Shown one piece after another: positions 12,953 to 24,798 of a DNA stretch of 64,000 nt (positions are counted from its first letter, which is position 1; every line of letters starts with the position of its first letter). Below the pieces are notes generated by a model. That model ran no database searches and had not been told where the DNA came from. It saw only the letters and a list, made by a program, of their open reading frames with translations. Origin of the DNA: Sycon ciliatum. Lineage: Eukaryota; Porifera; Calcarea; Leucosolenida; Sycettidae. The stretch spans positions 2,490,450-2,554,449 of the forward strand of contig NC_088654.1 in assembly GCF_964019385.1 (NCBI RefSeq), in the 5' to 3' direction. The position numbers were made by a program, and so were the translations under genes.

Positions 12953-13078
12953 GGACACAATCATGATTCTCCACAATGTATCCAGGGTCGCAGTAACATA
13001 GATAGCTGCCAATAGTATTACGACACTTGATCCTGGTGCCACAAACAGGACTGATTGTGTCCGAACATTCGTCGACAT
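12953..13078 (-). CDS. Calcium-binding EGF exon, unit 1
   Basis: Minus-strand exon of 126 bp, acceptor GATCTAG, donor GTGTCC|GTAAGT, phase 1 at both ends. The 42-residue product starts DVDEC, the calcium-binding signature. It contains CRNTIGSYLCYC, matching the Asx-hydroxylation consensus C-x-[DN]-x4-[FY]-x-C-x-C, then GY and a final cysteine (six in total). Such domains rigidify extracellular tandem modules when calcium is bound. It lies between S168a (16551) and S162 (10837). Unit 3 has one synonymous difference; unit 2 lacks this exon. Confidence 0.88.
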
Positions 13079-13143
13079 CTAGATCATCCAAATCATGACA
13101 CAAATAGCTTTCAAGACAGAATTACAATTCTGCAGCAAATGAT

Positions 13144-13371
13144 ATGTCTGTCTGTCTGTCTTTCTGTCTGTCTGTCTGGCTGCCTGTGTGTGTCTGTGTG
13201 TCTGTGTGTCTGTCTGTGTGTGTGTGTCTGTTTGTGTGTGTCTGTGTGTGTGTCTGTGTGTCTGTGTGTGTGTGTGTGTGTGTGTCTGTCTGTCTGTCCA
13301 TCGGTCCGTCGGTCCGTCTGTCTGTCTCTTTGTCCTTTTTTCTCTCTCTCTCTCTGCCTTTCCCTCTCTGA
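13144..13371. repeat. TGTC/TG microsatellite, unit 1
   Basis: Compound (TGTC)n, (TGTGTGTC)n and (TC)n simple repeat 66 bp upstream of the EGF exon. Length and composition differ from the unit 3 copy (40235-40452). All six frames give low-complexity Cys/Val/Ser or Thr/His/Gln strings with no coding meaning. Confidence 0.95.
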
Positions 13372-14490
13372 GAGACATTTCGATAACTAAAAGATCACTG
13401 CTAATATAATCAACCCATCAGGTCACAGTGCGACGTTTGGGCTTCACGCTAAAACGACAATGAAGAATGGTAGCAGTAGGTGAATTGTAGCGACAAAGGC
13501 ACTGACCCTCAGGTTAATCGGAGCTGCCGTTCCTGTGTTACAACAGCTTGAAGTTTGCACTTAATTTGATGACATAATTACGATGTCATCGACACAAGGG
13601 CTCACGGTTGGGATGCCAAAACTCGATTACGTGGGAGGACATCTTGAAATCTGATCACCATAGAAATGAGCTCGCGTGACTCGAGCTATGCACGCGGCAG
13701 TGCACGCTTACGCGACGCGGAGCACAGCAAGGACTCGAGAGAGAGTTGCAGTGACCTGGTGACTGACAAGAAGAAGTAGAACTGAGGAAGACGGAGACCA
13801 GCTGGGGACTTGCGTTTCACTTAAAAAGCAACCAAAGTCTTTGGTTGCCGTTCACTGTCGTTGTTATTGCTTCTTTCCGAGCGAGTGTGTTGCGAGCAGT
13901 GCTTGCCTCGTAAGCCGAAGGCTTCAGACAGTTCGTTCGCACGCTGAGTCCTGCGATGAGAAGTCGCGAGTTCTGCCGCCGAGTCTTTGCTGAGAAAGGG
14001 ATCGACATCTATGTCGTCTGCTGATGCACTGGCGCAGGTGAGGAGAGGTAGAGGACAAGAGCTCCTTGATGGAATGAAGCAAAGACTCACACCGTGTTCT
14101 AGTTCTCAGAGCGTTTTCTAAATGCACTTACATGAGTGAAAGAGCCGTGCCACGCTCCTGTGAGAAGTGACGATGGAGAGTTGTGAATTATTTGATTTGC
14201 CACTCTCTTTCGTTGCAAGAGGAGGAATCAAATGGCTTCGCCGTTGTACTGGTCATGTATTTTCGGTTCGCCATAGCTGCTGAAGCACACAGCAGTAGAG
14301 TGCCCATGAGCGAAACAGCAAACGGTCAATAGAATTTCAAGAGTTTGTCAGTCAGGGAGGAAACATTGAAAAAAACGCCTTGCTGCTGCCTCGCTGGTGT
14401 AGTTTCCGCATCGTACAACGCATATGCACAGGCTTCCTTCCTTGTCGTCGCGCACGGGAGTTCGCGTGCGCCCCTGCCGACTTAGCTCAC
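13372..14490. other. Intron, unit 1
   Basis: No exon, RNA gene or repeat boundary is recognised. The sequence is nearly identical to 40455-41573 in unit 3. Confidence 0.5.
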
Positions 14491-14765
14491 TTCAAAACAG
14501 AATAAGGTAGCACAATATTGGCTGATTCTGACGATCGATGGCTCAAAATCTTCAGGAGATACTAAGCTACAGTTTAACCGAAGCGATTTTTTCCTAGATG
14601 AAGGGATCGCTGTAGAGCATTCACGGACTTTGTGACCATATCTTTAGTTTCCCAGGGCCAAAATCAAAAATTCCTTCGGTTGAACCCCTAGTTCACATTT
14701 TGCCTGGTTCCACCCAAATTTTCAGTGTCGTACTGTCTACCTGTGCTACCTTATTCTATTTTGAA
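14491..14765. mobile_element. MITE, TTCAAAAYAGAATAAGG ends, unit 1
   Basis: The element is 275 bp with 24-bp inverted ends (TTCAAAACAGAATAAGGTAG on the left, CTACCTTATTCTATTTTGAA on the right, one mismatch). No coding capacity. The target duplication is not clear. It is present at the same place in unit 3 (41574-41848). Confidence 0.7.
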
Positions 14766-15244
14766 CAGGCATGTGTCGCACTGAAAATGCGCTGCGAGAT
14801 GGCTAGAGTTTGTGTACAAGGGGTGGTCGAGCTGTGGTCGCGTGACTGTCAACCTGTCGTCGCGTGAGCTGGCCAGACACAAAATGGCGCCCACGTATTT
14901 GTACACAACCGTGAGCCCTGAACATGCCCGGACTAGACGGATTTATGACGTCATAAAGATAGACTTTGATTGGGAGTACATGGGGAAAGACCAACATATT
15001 TCTCTTTTTCTCTTTTTTCATACTAAAATTTTTCCAGTTGAGATACCGGTAGGCCTATAGGGTGCAATATGTGCCATACCGAAGTTTGAAAAAGATCTTT
15101 TTTGGGACCATGGAGAGCTGAAATACTGAAATTTCCATATCTACTCCCATGCAAAAGTCTGTCAACTTGAAGTCAACAGATGAGAGCCATCCGGCTCGGT
15201 AGCGTGCCTCCTCTCACATCGCAAAGCGCTGCAACCTCTCCTCA

Positions 15245-16131
15245 GGCCGCGGTCACTCACGAAAAGCTTGCACCGCTTTCAAGGAGGCGAAAAGCGTAAC
15301 TTCCGCAGCCGCTTTCGCGGAACACATGATGCAGCGGTCACACATACATGTAGACTACTGGGCTCCTCAACGCTCTGCTTTGGCGGAGATAATGCAAATG
15401 CAGCATATCCTATGCAATTTTAGATGTTCTTGTCCGAGGTGAAGCGACCTTCTCTTGTATAAGACTTGAAGCAGAGGTATCGTGGATCGCTTACAGGCTG
15501 CTGAATATCTCCTGTCAAGTACACTCGTGGATTTGGGGCACATTCACTGGCGGCCCAGTATGGGTGCATTTGAATATTAGTTTAGTTTACATCAATATCA
15601 AATTATAAATAAGTTGTATAGCAGGGTGTCGTTGATTCCTCCATGTTCCATAATCGACCCAAGCGACTGCATGGATGTCTGCAGTTGCAGGGGGGTGTAC
15701 TCTACTACTACCTGATTGCAGTCCTAGTGTTGCATACTCTGGTCGACGCATTGATTGGAGAGTGTTGGAGATCGTCCGCGATCGGGGCCAATGAGTTGGG
15801 AGACGGATTGCCTCACCAACTATTCACTCATAACGAGGCAGTATTGTTTGCGAGATCTCCAGAACAAACAGTTCATTGGCAAAGAAGAACAATATGAAAA
15901 CTGAATACCAAACGGCAACCAAGCAACACCAGAACTCAGGGCAGAAGTAGCACACAAACTTCAAGGCCATCACCATGCAGGTTCCGCCATAGCGGATCCG
16001 CGAAAGCGGCGGTTGCGCTCGCATTTTTTTGGCGTAGCGAAATCCAAATTTTCTGCCAAAGCGTAACTTACGCTTCCGCCGTTGCCGAGAAAAAAACGCA
16101 TAAGTTACGCATTGCATGTGTGACCGTGGCC
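15245..16131. mobile_element. Probable non-autonomous DNA transposon, unit 1
   Basis: The element is 887 bp bounded by GGCCGCGGTCAC and GTGACCGTGGCC. The subterminal regions share AAGCGTAACTT and CCGCTTTCGCGGA in inverted orientation. The flanks are TCA and TTA, so a TTA-type duplication is possible but mutated. It is present in unit 3 (42329-43215). No transposase. Confidence 0.5.
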
Positions 16132-16550
16132 TTAGCCGAGAAGTACCAAATCCTTGCATCAGATCGCAGAATCTCACTCACCAAGCGCACGGAGATTGTG
16201 TCGAAGTGTCTCCATGCATTGAAGTTCCTGCTGGGCAAGTACACAAATCACTCCTAATAGGCCCTCTGAATCCATGTATGAAACTCCTCACTACTAGGTA
16301 CACACATCACTGCCTCAACACTACTGGTTGTAATCGGACATTGGCTGTTCATGCAGTATACGTCTCGCTGACGTCATAAATACAACCTAGTCTGGGCAAG
16401 GTAATGATGTCATCGTGATATCACCAGATATAGTTCAAATTTCAAGCTGGTGTAATTCGGGAATGGCAGCTCCGGTCAGCCTGGGACCTTCCCTATTGGA
16501 ATTGGTTCAATAAAGTTTAAAAGCAACAACTAGATAAAAACTTGACATAC

Positions 16551-16718
16551 CCAGGCAAGTAGGTGCGGTAATTGTTCCGTCCGCTGCACATGTTGACTCT
16601 GCTTTTCCAACCAGGCTAAATCCACGATCACACGTAAAGTTGACCTTTTGTCCCTCTAGAACTCCACCTATGAAACTGACCTTGCCATTGGTCAGGGGAT
16701 GAACCGCACAATCACCAT
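16551..16718 (-). CDS. Sushi (CCP) exon S168a, unit 1
   Basis: Minus-strand exon of 168 bp, acceptor TGTGGCAG, donor TGCCTGG|GTATGT, phase 1 at both ends. The product starts DGDCAVHPLTNGK and has four cysteines (GDC, FTC, STC, PTC) and the sushi-typical RGFSL.G turn after Cys2. It lies between S168b (19902) and the EGF exon (12953). Four amino-acid changes and no silent change separate it from the unit 3 copy at 43635. Confidence 0.83.
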
Positions 16719-17704
16719 CTGCCACACGACATGGAACGCACAGCCAAGGAAAACAATAGAATTAATCACTGCTACGTGATGCACAATCATGTAGCTACAT
16801 TGTCGGCTTTAACCCTTGGTGGACGACGTATGTCCGTTTTTAAGGTAAAGCTGGACTCCTAAAGACGAGTATATCCGTTTTCAAATGTTCAGTTTGTGCA
16901 GCACATATAGACCACTGTACAAACTGTCGTAATAACATTGTCCGTTCTCCGATTGCCAAAGTTGAGGGCTTGATGGAAATCTGATAGAACAAGCGTTCCA
17001 ATGGGTAGTCTTGTTATATGGTGCAGTGAGGAATCACTGAGCTCCGAGGAGCGAAACACGATGTACGTTTCGTTTAACTCGGATACTAATTGTAATATTT
17101 ATTGGCTCAGTATCCGAGTTAAATGTGAACACCCGATGAGCTGTCACGAACAATACGGCGAAACTTACATCGTGTGGAACTACTTGTTATCATGGTCAAC
17201 TCGTCGACAATAGTGCCATACATGAGGAGTACCGTTAGAGTTTGGTGTCGGTTTTGTATAATTTGTTGTCACAAAGCTTCCCCCTTCCTTTATCCCTGAT
17301 ATCGCTGACCCATGCAAGTTGAGTGCTGTGTTGCTTTGCTGGTTCGAATAATATAGTTCGACCGCATTGTCATGTTAATAACTGGTGAACTCATTGTCCT
17401 GTAGCGGTCAGCATTATTTGTTGCCGTGGGACTTAGCTTGTGCACATTTTCGCTGCGTTTACCTTCCCCTCCTTGACCCTATCATAACAATGAACTTTCC
17501 AAGCTGGAGGGTTGTTTGTTTGTGCACTGGAGATGAGTGAGAGGTAGGTGTCAGGTCGTTGAATGTCTCAGTAACGTGCCAGTTTTGTGCCCTGTTATCG
17601 CGCATCTGACTGCTTATTATCGTGTTACGGTCGTGGATAGTTTTGATGTGATTTCTTCTATTTTAATTATAATTATTCATTGGCTCAGTTTCCGAGTTTA
17701 ATTT
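16719..17704. other. Intron with small inverted repeats, unit 1
   Basis: A perfect 14-bp stem (TTAACTCGGATACT/AGTATCCGAGTTAA) lies at about 17070-17124, itself inside a wider inverted pair (CACGATGTACGTTTCG near 17058 and CGAAACTTACATCGTG near 17160). A dispersed repeat at 17220-17380 resembles 6440-6790 (AAAGCTTCCCCCTT, then GCTGACCCA). About 200 bp (17371-17572) are absent from unit 3. Confidence 0.5.
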
Positions 17705-17868
17705 GAACTACAAGCTACGCTATAATGTCCACTGAGAAGTTCTAGAGCTGTTAGCCAGTTAGTTGTACCTCGTCATTAGCGCAGGTCAGTGTCATGCAAT
17801 GTCATCACATGAGCTGATTGTTTAGTAACTGGTGGTGCTATTGGACATTATAGTGTAACTTGTAGTTC
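17705..17868. mobile_element. Short MITE, GAACTACAAG ends, unit 1
   Basis: The element is 164 bp with inverted ends (GAACTACAAGCTACGCTATA on the left, TATAGTGTAACTTGTAGTTC on the right). It is too short to code. Matching copy at 44592-44755 in unit 3. Confidence 0.6.
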
Positions 17869-18668
17869 CTGGATATCTTGATTTTGCATTCGTTCGTTGG
17901 CATTACACTTGTGTGACGTTAACCTGACCCGTGAAAATCGATAAACTGTGAAGATTCTCGCCTCAATACGTCTGTGTGAATATGGCAGTACGGTGGTCAC
18001 ATGGCACCTTTCGAGGTTCCTGTTACCCTTTGAACAGGTCGTTCGTTCAACCCGGCCGGCCCTCCCCATCGGTGCGAGCGCAATATGGTCCGATAAACGA
18101 GAACTTCGATCTTTTCTTTCCTTTTTTTTTGGAAAAAGCGAAAAACAAAATTGAGGGAAACTCGATTCTATCAGGGCAAACTGCAAGTATAACAATGGCG
18201 GGAGGAAATTGAATGCGACTCTTGTGTCATGTAGAGGCTGGACAATCTTGAGTAACAAAACGTTAATGCAACTTTGGAGTTAGTGTTGTGAAACATTTTC
18301 TAGGCAGTGTTATATTTGGAAATTCCACCAGTCTACGAGGTGCAACAAGACGCATGTGGACGCATTCGTGCCGTTTGAATCCTGCACCACATATGAAATT
18401 CTATTAATTATTTATTTTATTCCACGCGATACATGGCTGGGGTAGGCAGTGACCACTTTGCGTGGCGATTGCAGGGTATTATAGCCAACCACGCCGCCAA
18501 AAGCTAGTGCAGATGATCTTGTCAAGCATGTCCCTCAGAACTGTCACCATGAGAACAGATCCATTATCTCCCCTTCCATTGCTGTTATTGCTGCTGTTGC
18601 AACTGCAAAACTAATAAAGTGAATGTTGGAAATGAAGTTCCAGAACCCCCTACTATAGTCGGTTATTG

Positions 18669-18782
18669 CAAACAATAAGAGGGCGAAAAAATCTGAGTTT
18701 CCCGCACTATAAAGCAATCATCAAAAAACGCGCTAAGTAACGCTTAGTTCATTAAAACACTTTTCCGTCCTCTTATTGTTTG
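18669..18782. mobile_element. Short MITE, CAAACAATAAGAGG ends, unit 1
   Basis: The element is 114 bp with perfect 14-bp inverted ends and an inner CTAAGTAACGCTTAG stem. Copy at 45556-45669 in unit 3. Confidence 0.55.
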
Positions 18783-19901
18783 AACTAGTTCTGCATCTCG
18801 GTATTGAGCTCTCTCTCTCTTTGCTAGCCTGAAAGTCTCTCTTTTAGTCTGTAATTGTTATGACATGGAAACAATATTTGGTAGTGGTAATCACGGTGAT
18901 CGAACATTATCATAATCATTATAAAAAAGCACAATTCATAACACGACTCCTATCCACAAAATGATCCAGCGCAAGCGAAAAAGGGACGTTATCACACTTC
19001 AAGTGAATTAGCTGATTTCCGGCTGTCACGTTCAGATCGAACTTAAAATCGTGTGTTTGTCTGTGATACGTGATTTCTTTGGATCAAATTCAACTGTGGA
19101 TAGGAGAGTCAGTATCCTACAGCTCCGGTAGAAGAAACCCCTGTCTAAATCGACCCACATCCATGCATTGGCGATCAAAAATCGATCGATCGACCGCGCG
19201 ACCTCCGCTGCACGCGCAGCATGCGCGAGTGTAAAAGACAAAGGAACTTGCTTTCAGCGCAGCTGTCTTGCTCCCTTCGCTTTCCCCTTAGTCCTTGGGT
19301 TGGCGTAGCTACTCACCATGAGCTACAGTAAACGTTTCACCGTTAACGAAACGTTGGTCTCTCCTGGCCTGGGAGATGAGGCTGAATTTTTTGGCGAGGG
19401 AGAGAATGCCACTGAAAATTCTAATCAATCTGACAACGGGAACGATGACTCGCGATGACCAAAGTGAACATTATCTTGACCAGCGAGTGAATGTGGACAC
19501 AGCAGCAGAACTGTGGGTTATAACGACTGCACCCAAACCTTCCCAGGCTACCTAGTACCTCCGAAGCTGAGCAGCATGAAGATTTTACATGAAAATTGTG
19601 TGTAATAAATGCCCGTAACTTTGCTATCCGTGAATGAATTTTACTCGGTTTTTTCCATGTGCTTCGTACATCTTGTGGCTGCAAGAATCTGTTGATAACT
19701 CAAAATGCACAAAAATAGGGATATTTCGCTTGCTCTGGCTCAAAGGCATTGCTACATTGTCGCTTTTGGTCTGATGGTCGTAAAACAAAGTCACAACACA
19801 CCCTAAAGTCAAGACATCAAGATTTCAGTCAAGATTTTTCAAACATCTGGCGACACTTAGCTGTATACTGGATTACAACAGACTTTATCATATGCACTCA
19901 C
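18783..19901. other. Intron, unit 1
   Basis: No exon or repeat boundary is recognised. It contains GATCGATCGATCG near 19185 and is nearly identical to 45670-46822. Confidence 0.45.
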
Positions 19902-20069
19902 CTTGACAAAATGGTACCGATGTAAGAGTGCTACTGGGTGTGCATGCCGGCATTGCATCACCTATGAGCAGCAACCCCGATGTGCAGGCGTATCTGACTT
20001 TCTGGCCAAAGTGGATGACACTAGCATTTGCAGTTCCATTCAAAATCCCTGGTACAGTGCAGTTGACAG
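19902..20069 (-). CDS. Sushi (CCP) exon S168b, unit 1
   Basis: Minus-strand exon of 168 bp, acceptor TTTCACGCAG, donor TGTCAAG|GTGAGT, phase 1 at both ends. The product starts AVNCTVPGILNG and carries the four cysteines NC, YAC, PAC and PFC. The Trp before the last cysteine is absent. The exon start resembles S165 (4666), its older paralogue. It is the most upstream exon of unit 1, and the duplication junction lies 680 bp further upstream in the gene. Confidence 0.83.
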
Positions 20070-20747
20070 CTGCGTGAAAAAAAGACACCACAGGAAGAGA
20101 GAAATCATGCTAGGCTTAAATGGTCCGTTTACATGGCTGAAGCCAGTCACTGCAATCTTATCTTCTTTCTAGTCTATGCATATAGTCCTTTTGACAAAAT
20201 TGTGCCTGCAACGAGATTCGGTGGTTTCTATGCAAATCTATAATTTGATGTTTAGTTCCTCTGTGCTGCGCTGATGAGACCGCAAAGTACGAAAAATGTT
20301 CTGTCAGCGGATTGAGTAATTTGTTGTGTAAGAAGAAATGAGGACGAAGGAGCTTCAAGCTAAGCTGCAATGATGAGTAACACCACCCGGTACATTACAA
20401 TCAGGTCATGCGACAACATTGCATGACACTGATCAGTGGTAACATCAAGAATGTGCCAGGATTTGAAAACCGTTTTATAGGGCAATAGAACAGAGACTAG
20501 GGTGATAGTAAAAGGTTTGCTGTAGTTGTACCAGCCTCTTCTTTAGCATAATAATAAAGCTAGGAGTGAAACGGCGGGCAAATATTCTTTATCGACTAGA
20601 TCCAATCCTATCGACTGACTATCGACTGGTGATCGACTGACATTGCGCTCACACATAAAGACAACAGAAGCACAAAATGAGCGTATTGTAGGTTTCAATG
20701 TCAATCACACCAATACAAAATGTGCAGTTTTGCACCGTTCTGGAACT

Positions 20748-20749
20748 CA
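20748..20749. other. Duplication junction, unit 1 / unit 2
   Basis: Left of this point the sequence matches unit 3 up to 47665 (CCGTTCTGGAACTC). To the right it matches unit 1 from 4990 (AGGCGCTAAGTGCGG). Only one base is shared between the two parents, so the joint looks like end joining, not recombination in a long repeat. Confidence 0.8.
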
Positions 20750-21065
20750 GGCGCTAAGTGCGGTTTGCTGTGTGCGCTGTAGTTGTATGTTGTATGTGTA
20801 TGCTTTTCTCAAACACGTTGTCATTTCCACGCTATAACTACCTGGTGGTATTAGCGTTAGTTATTCATTGTTAATTCGTCGATCGAAGTCATTATTATAC
20901 TGTTGAGAATAAATAGTTGTCTCCGTGCCGTGTGGTCGTTTGTTCCTGACACTTTAGAGAACCAGAGGGTTCACAACAGCACTGAAGGATATAGCCATGA
21001 TGCTGAATCTGTTCTATGTTCCGCATGCATGTAGCCATACACTCGACTGCCAAATCAGCTCTATT

Positions 21066-21170
21066 GCCCGATGGACGGCAACTGCCAAATCAGCTCTATT
21101 GCCCGATGGACGGCAACTGCCAAATCAGCTCTATTGCCCGATGGACGGCAACTGCCAAATCAGCTCTATT
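21066..21170 (+). repeat. 35-bp minisatellite, unit 2, 3 units
   Basis: The same 35-bp unit as at 5307, with three copies starting at 21066, 21101 and 21136. Confidence 0.95.
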
Positions 21171-21301
21171 GTGTACAAGGCAACCATCCAAGTAGCCGGA
21201 GAGGACAGACAGAAGGAGTATATCGGTCTTACGGACCCTGCATTCGAGAGGAGAGGAGACACAACAACCATTAATTTTAACATCATTCAGACAGCTAGCT
21301 T
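21135..21301 (+). pseudogene. GIY-YIG-like fragment, unit 2
   Basis: Copy of 5446-5612 with the same reading (VYKATIQV, EYIGLTDPAF). No intact domain. Confidence 0.55.
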
Positions 21302-21578
21302 GTGCTGCCTGTTCTCCTTTATAACTGTGACACATGGGGAGTGCCCCAGGCAGTCTTTGAGCGACTGGACTGTTTTCACCGTCGACAGCTCAGAAATCTG
21401 ATAGCAGTGCGATATCCAGACAGAATTACAAATGATGAATCTGTATTCCAGATGTGGCTCGCAGCCACTGTCGGAGCTTGTTGCAAAGCGACGCCGTAGC
21501 CTCACTGGCCATGTGCTGAGGATGAATGAGCAATCATTCCCTTGCCTTGCGATGTCCTGCTATTTCGAGCGGGATCAA
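21302..21578 (+). pseudogene. LINE RT C-terminal fragment, unit 2
   Basis: Copy of 5613-5889 carrying the same frameshift, with one amino-acid difference (PDRITND against PDRNTND). The break therefore predates the duplication. Confidence 0.65.
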
Positions 21579-21864
21579 ATTATTTAATTAAAACCGTGAA
21601 ACTCAGAGTTACAGCAGAAACGCTTTTGATTCCGCTCAAGTGTATGACCTAGGCTCTGCACCTTGGTGTATTGAGCACTCTCACCAGCAACCACAACTCC
21701 CTCCGAATTAACATAACACATACCGCTTTACTGCTAAATTTGCTTACAAAATGCTGAAAGTTGAAATCTGACAAGAATATCACATGTGACCACATCTAAA
21801 TTGCTTTCATCGTCCCCGCATTCTCATTGTCAAATGTTGAAACTTAGACAAAATAATTACTTAC

Positions 21865-21996
21865 GTGTGCATGTAGGGGCCTGAGTACTGCCGTTGCACA
21901 CTGATTGATTACTCAGATACTCATATCCATTGTTGCATTGAACCTTACCATCGGCTGATATATTCCAAATATGATCACTTGCAGATCTATTGCAAT
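21865..21996 (-). CDS. Sushi-like exon S132, unit 2
   Basis: Identical to the unit 1 exon at 6176-6307, including both splice sites. In gene order it follows the 4C exon at 26096 and precedes S168b of unit 1 (20069). Confidence 0.75.
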
Positions 21997-22340
21997 CTAA
22001 AGAGGATGAAAATCGGAGAGAAATCGACACCCTTACACTACTGATTCGCGTTTGTCAAAATCAATGCCAGTTATATGACTTTGCACATCAACTTGGCAAA
22101 AAAACCCAGTGGGTGAACTCGTCCCTAATACTGTCATGCATGAGGAGTGCTGTTAGATAGGGGCGTCGGGTATTGTACAACTAGTTTTCGCAAAGCTTCC
22201 CCCTTTCTCTATCTCTGATATTGCTGACCCACCCCTGTTGGGATGAGCAGCGCCTTATGGTTCGACATAGGCAGTTTGTAGGTATAACAATTATTTTCGT
22301 ACGCATTCAACATTTATGACGGTTTAGTACAACTGTATTA

Positions 22341-22939
22341 GGCCACACCAAGTTTTTTCATTGTTTCTCGTCACCGCGCGCGTACCTTTCTTGAGGATTG
22401 GACCAAAAAAAAAAATCTCGCGTCCCGGTAAACACGCATAAAAAGGCGTTGTAAAAGTACGCGCGGCGTCAAATCTGGAGTGCAGTGCTAGTGCACGAAC
22501 CGAAGGACGACTTTTGCACCGTGTATGTACGCATACCGGTAGTTCAAGTACCACACCACCACACGACCTGGTCGTCTTCTTTGCTACACACAGTTCCGGT
22601 ACAAGTCAAGACAGTGCATGACAGTGCACCGTTTTGGACTGACAGTGTTCCGGGCATCGGTAAACTTGCGGCATTGCGGACTACAAGCACTGTGAAGTTG
22701 CCGTGATTCCTTGAGTTCTTTATCAGTTCATCTCGTCGTGGGCGACGATGGCATCTGAAATAGTCAGCTTCGCTGTGACTGTGGATAGTGTATAGTCTGA
22801 TTTTAGGTCATAAATTGGGCCTTTGTAGTGTAAATAGCAGTTTTTGTTTTTCAAACCCTATTTTGTTTTTTTTCCGCCCGCCCGCGTTCCTTTTGAGATT
22901 TTCAGGTGACGAGAAACAATGAAATAACTTGGTGTGGCC
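22341..22939. mobile_element. PIF/Harbinger-type MITE, unit 2
   Basis: The element is 599 bp with 35-bp inverted ends differing at one base (GGCCACACCAAGTTTTTTCA on the left, TTGGTGTGGCC closing the right). TTA is duplicated at 22338-22340 and 22940-22942. The empty site survives in unit 1 (GTATTAGCCTG near 6850), which proves the exact ends. The 3-bp TTA duplication supports PIF/Harbinger. No transposase frame. Confidence 0.9.
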
Positions 22940-22987
22940 TTAGCCTGAAAAAGACAAAAATTATATTATGGACCGGCTGTGGTGGGT

Positions 22988-23257
22988 GTTTGCTACAAGG
23001 TGGGCAGTTGCTGCGAAGTTAGCGTTTGCTGCGAAGTGGGCGTTTGCTGCGAAGTGGGCGTTTGCTGCGAAGTTAGCGTTTGCTGCGAAGTGGGCGTTTG
23101 CTGCGAAGTGGGAGTTTGCTGCGAAGTTAGCGTTTGCTGCGAAGTGGGCGTTTGCTGCGAAGTGGGGGTTTGCTGCGAAGTTGGCGTTTGCTGTGAAGTT
23201 GGCGTTTGCTGCGAAGTTAGCGTTTGCTGCGACGTTGGCGTTTGCTGCGAAGTGTAC
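22988..23257 (+). repeat. 18-bp minisatellite, unit 2, 15 units
   Basis: Same unit as at 6894, expanded by five copies relative to unit 1, with the same order of variants as unit 3 apart from one GGG/GGC change. Confidence 0.95.
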
Positions 23258-23576
23258 GTTTCCAGGGGACTTTACGGCACTGGTAGAACCAATTCAAAAA
23301 TGCTGCATAACATTGAATTTAGCTGCAAACTGCACATAACACCCGTTCTTTCTTTCTCCGAAATATTGGTCCCCTGTGGGGTAGAGGTGGGAGGGGGGGG
23401 GTTGAGGGGTGCATCCAACATAACCAGTGTTCGGTTATCCCGTTCCCTCGTCTATGCGGACATTGTTTTATGGAAAACGGATGTGTGCTGCTAAACGAGG
23501 TCTGACTGTATTCAGTGGTTTCTATACACATTATTGTGAGCTCTTATTCTAGTTTTATAAGTATAAGAATGTATAA

Positions 23577-24009
23577 GGGCCGGGTTCCACTGCGGCTCCG
23601 CGGCTCCGCTGCTCAGCTGCTCCGCGGCTCCGCTGATCCGCGGCACTTGGCTGCATGCAGCGGAGCAGCGCGGTTTCACTGACACTCGCCATTCGCGGTA
23701 CCGCGGTCGTGGTCCACACTTGTTGATGACGTTTCACCTGCCTGCGCGCGCGAAATCCAAAAATCCTCATGTTCTGGCCTGCGCAACGAATTAAAATTTG
23801 AATTTTAAAATTCTGGCGTACAAAACAATGCAAAGTACGGGAAACAGGTCGAGCCGCGACCGCGGCTCGCAGTTTTTGGTCAAGAATCTTAGCAAAAGCT
23901 TGCGGTGAGCCGCGGTCTCGCTGCTCCAGCTCAAGCCGCGGTCACTATGGTAATGATGACGTTTCAAGCCGCGAAAGACGAGCAGCGGAGCCGCAGTGGA
24001 ACCTGGCCC
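23577..24009. mobile_element. MITE, GGGCCGGGTTCCAC ends, unit 2
   Basis: Counterpart of 7397-7829, the same length of 433 bp. Confidence 0.75.
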
Positions 24010-24798
24010 TTAGACAAGATGCTGTGTTGCTCTCCCCTTTGCTAAAACGACCTCCCTTGTACACTCTCCACTCTTTGTTGCCTACTCTGCTTGGCTTGCG
24101 CTGCCCGCTACTACGCGCAATGCCAGTACCCTGGACGCACTTAAATCTCGTCACTAGATTCACCATCACCTGTCCCTCCCATGCTTCTCCGTCTTGAACA
24201 TTACTTTTCTTCTTTTCTTCTTTTATTCACCATGGTCGGTTAACACCCACATCTCCCGTACCGGCTGATTTTCTTTTTCATGCCATGAGGTGTTGTCTAT
24301 AATAATAATAATAAGAAGAAGAAGAAGAAGAAAAAACAGATGAGTGCAAACAACAGTTCGAATCATCTTTTTCCAATGACTGTTTCATCTTATGTGTACT
24401 TCTTTCTTTTTAGATTGTTTTCATATTATCTCCATCGCTTGGCACTAGACATGGTTGGCGTTTTACCGTTGACGCTATTTCGACCAGTGACCTGTACAGA
24501 TTTTTGTGTGTGTAGACATGGCATTTCATCGTTCGCACGCTAGATCCAACGGCACTCGTACCCAACACCCAAAATACCGTTGGTTTGGTACCGTTTCGAT
24601 GATAGAAAGCTCTTTTTAGCAGGAGAACGGAACAGGAAGATTCCAACTAGGGTTGCGTCAAAATTCGATCGCTGCATCAGGAGTTAGGACTCACAAGGTG
24701 AACTGCAACTGTGTCTCGAAAACACACAAAAAAAACAGTAGACTCGCCCTTTACACGCCGACCGTCGACAATAGCGTGAACGATAAACTGCTAACCAT

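Noticed and set aside
13055-13390. Cys/Val-rich and His/Thr-rich open frames
   Set aside because: Pure TG/TC microsatellite read in different frames.
16811-16830. TTAACCCTTGG as a piggyBac-type left end
   Set aside because: No inverted right end with a second TTAA was found, and both units carry the same sequence, so there is no empty site.
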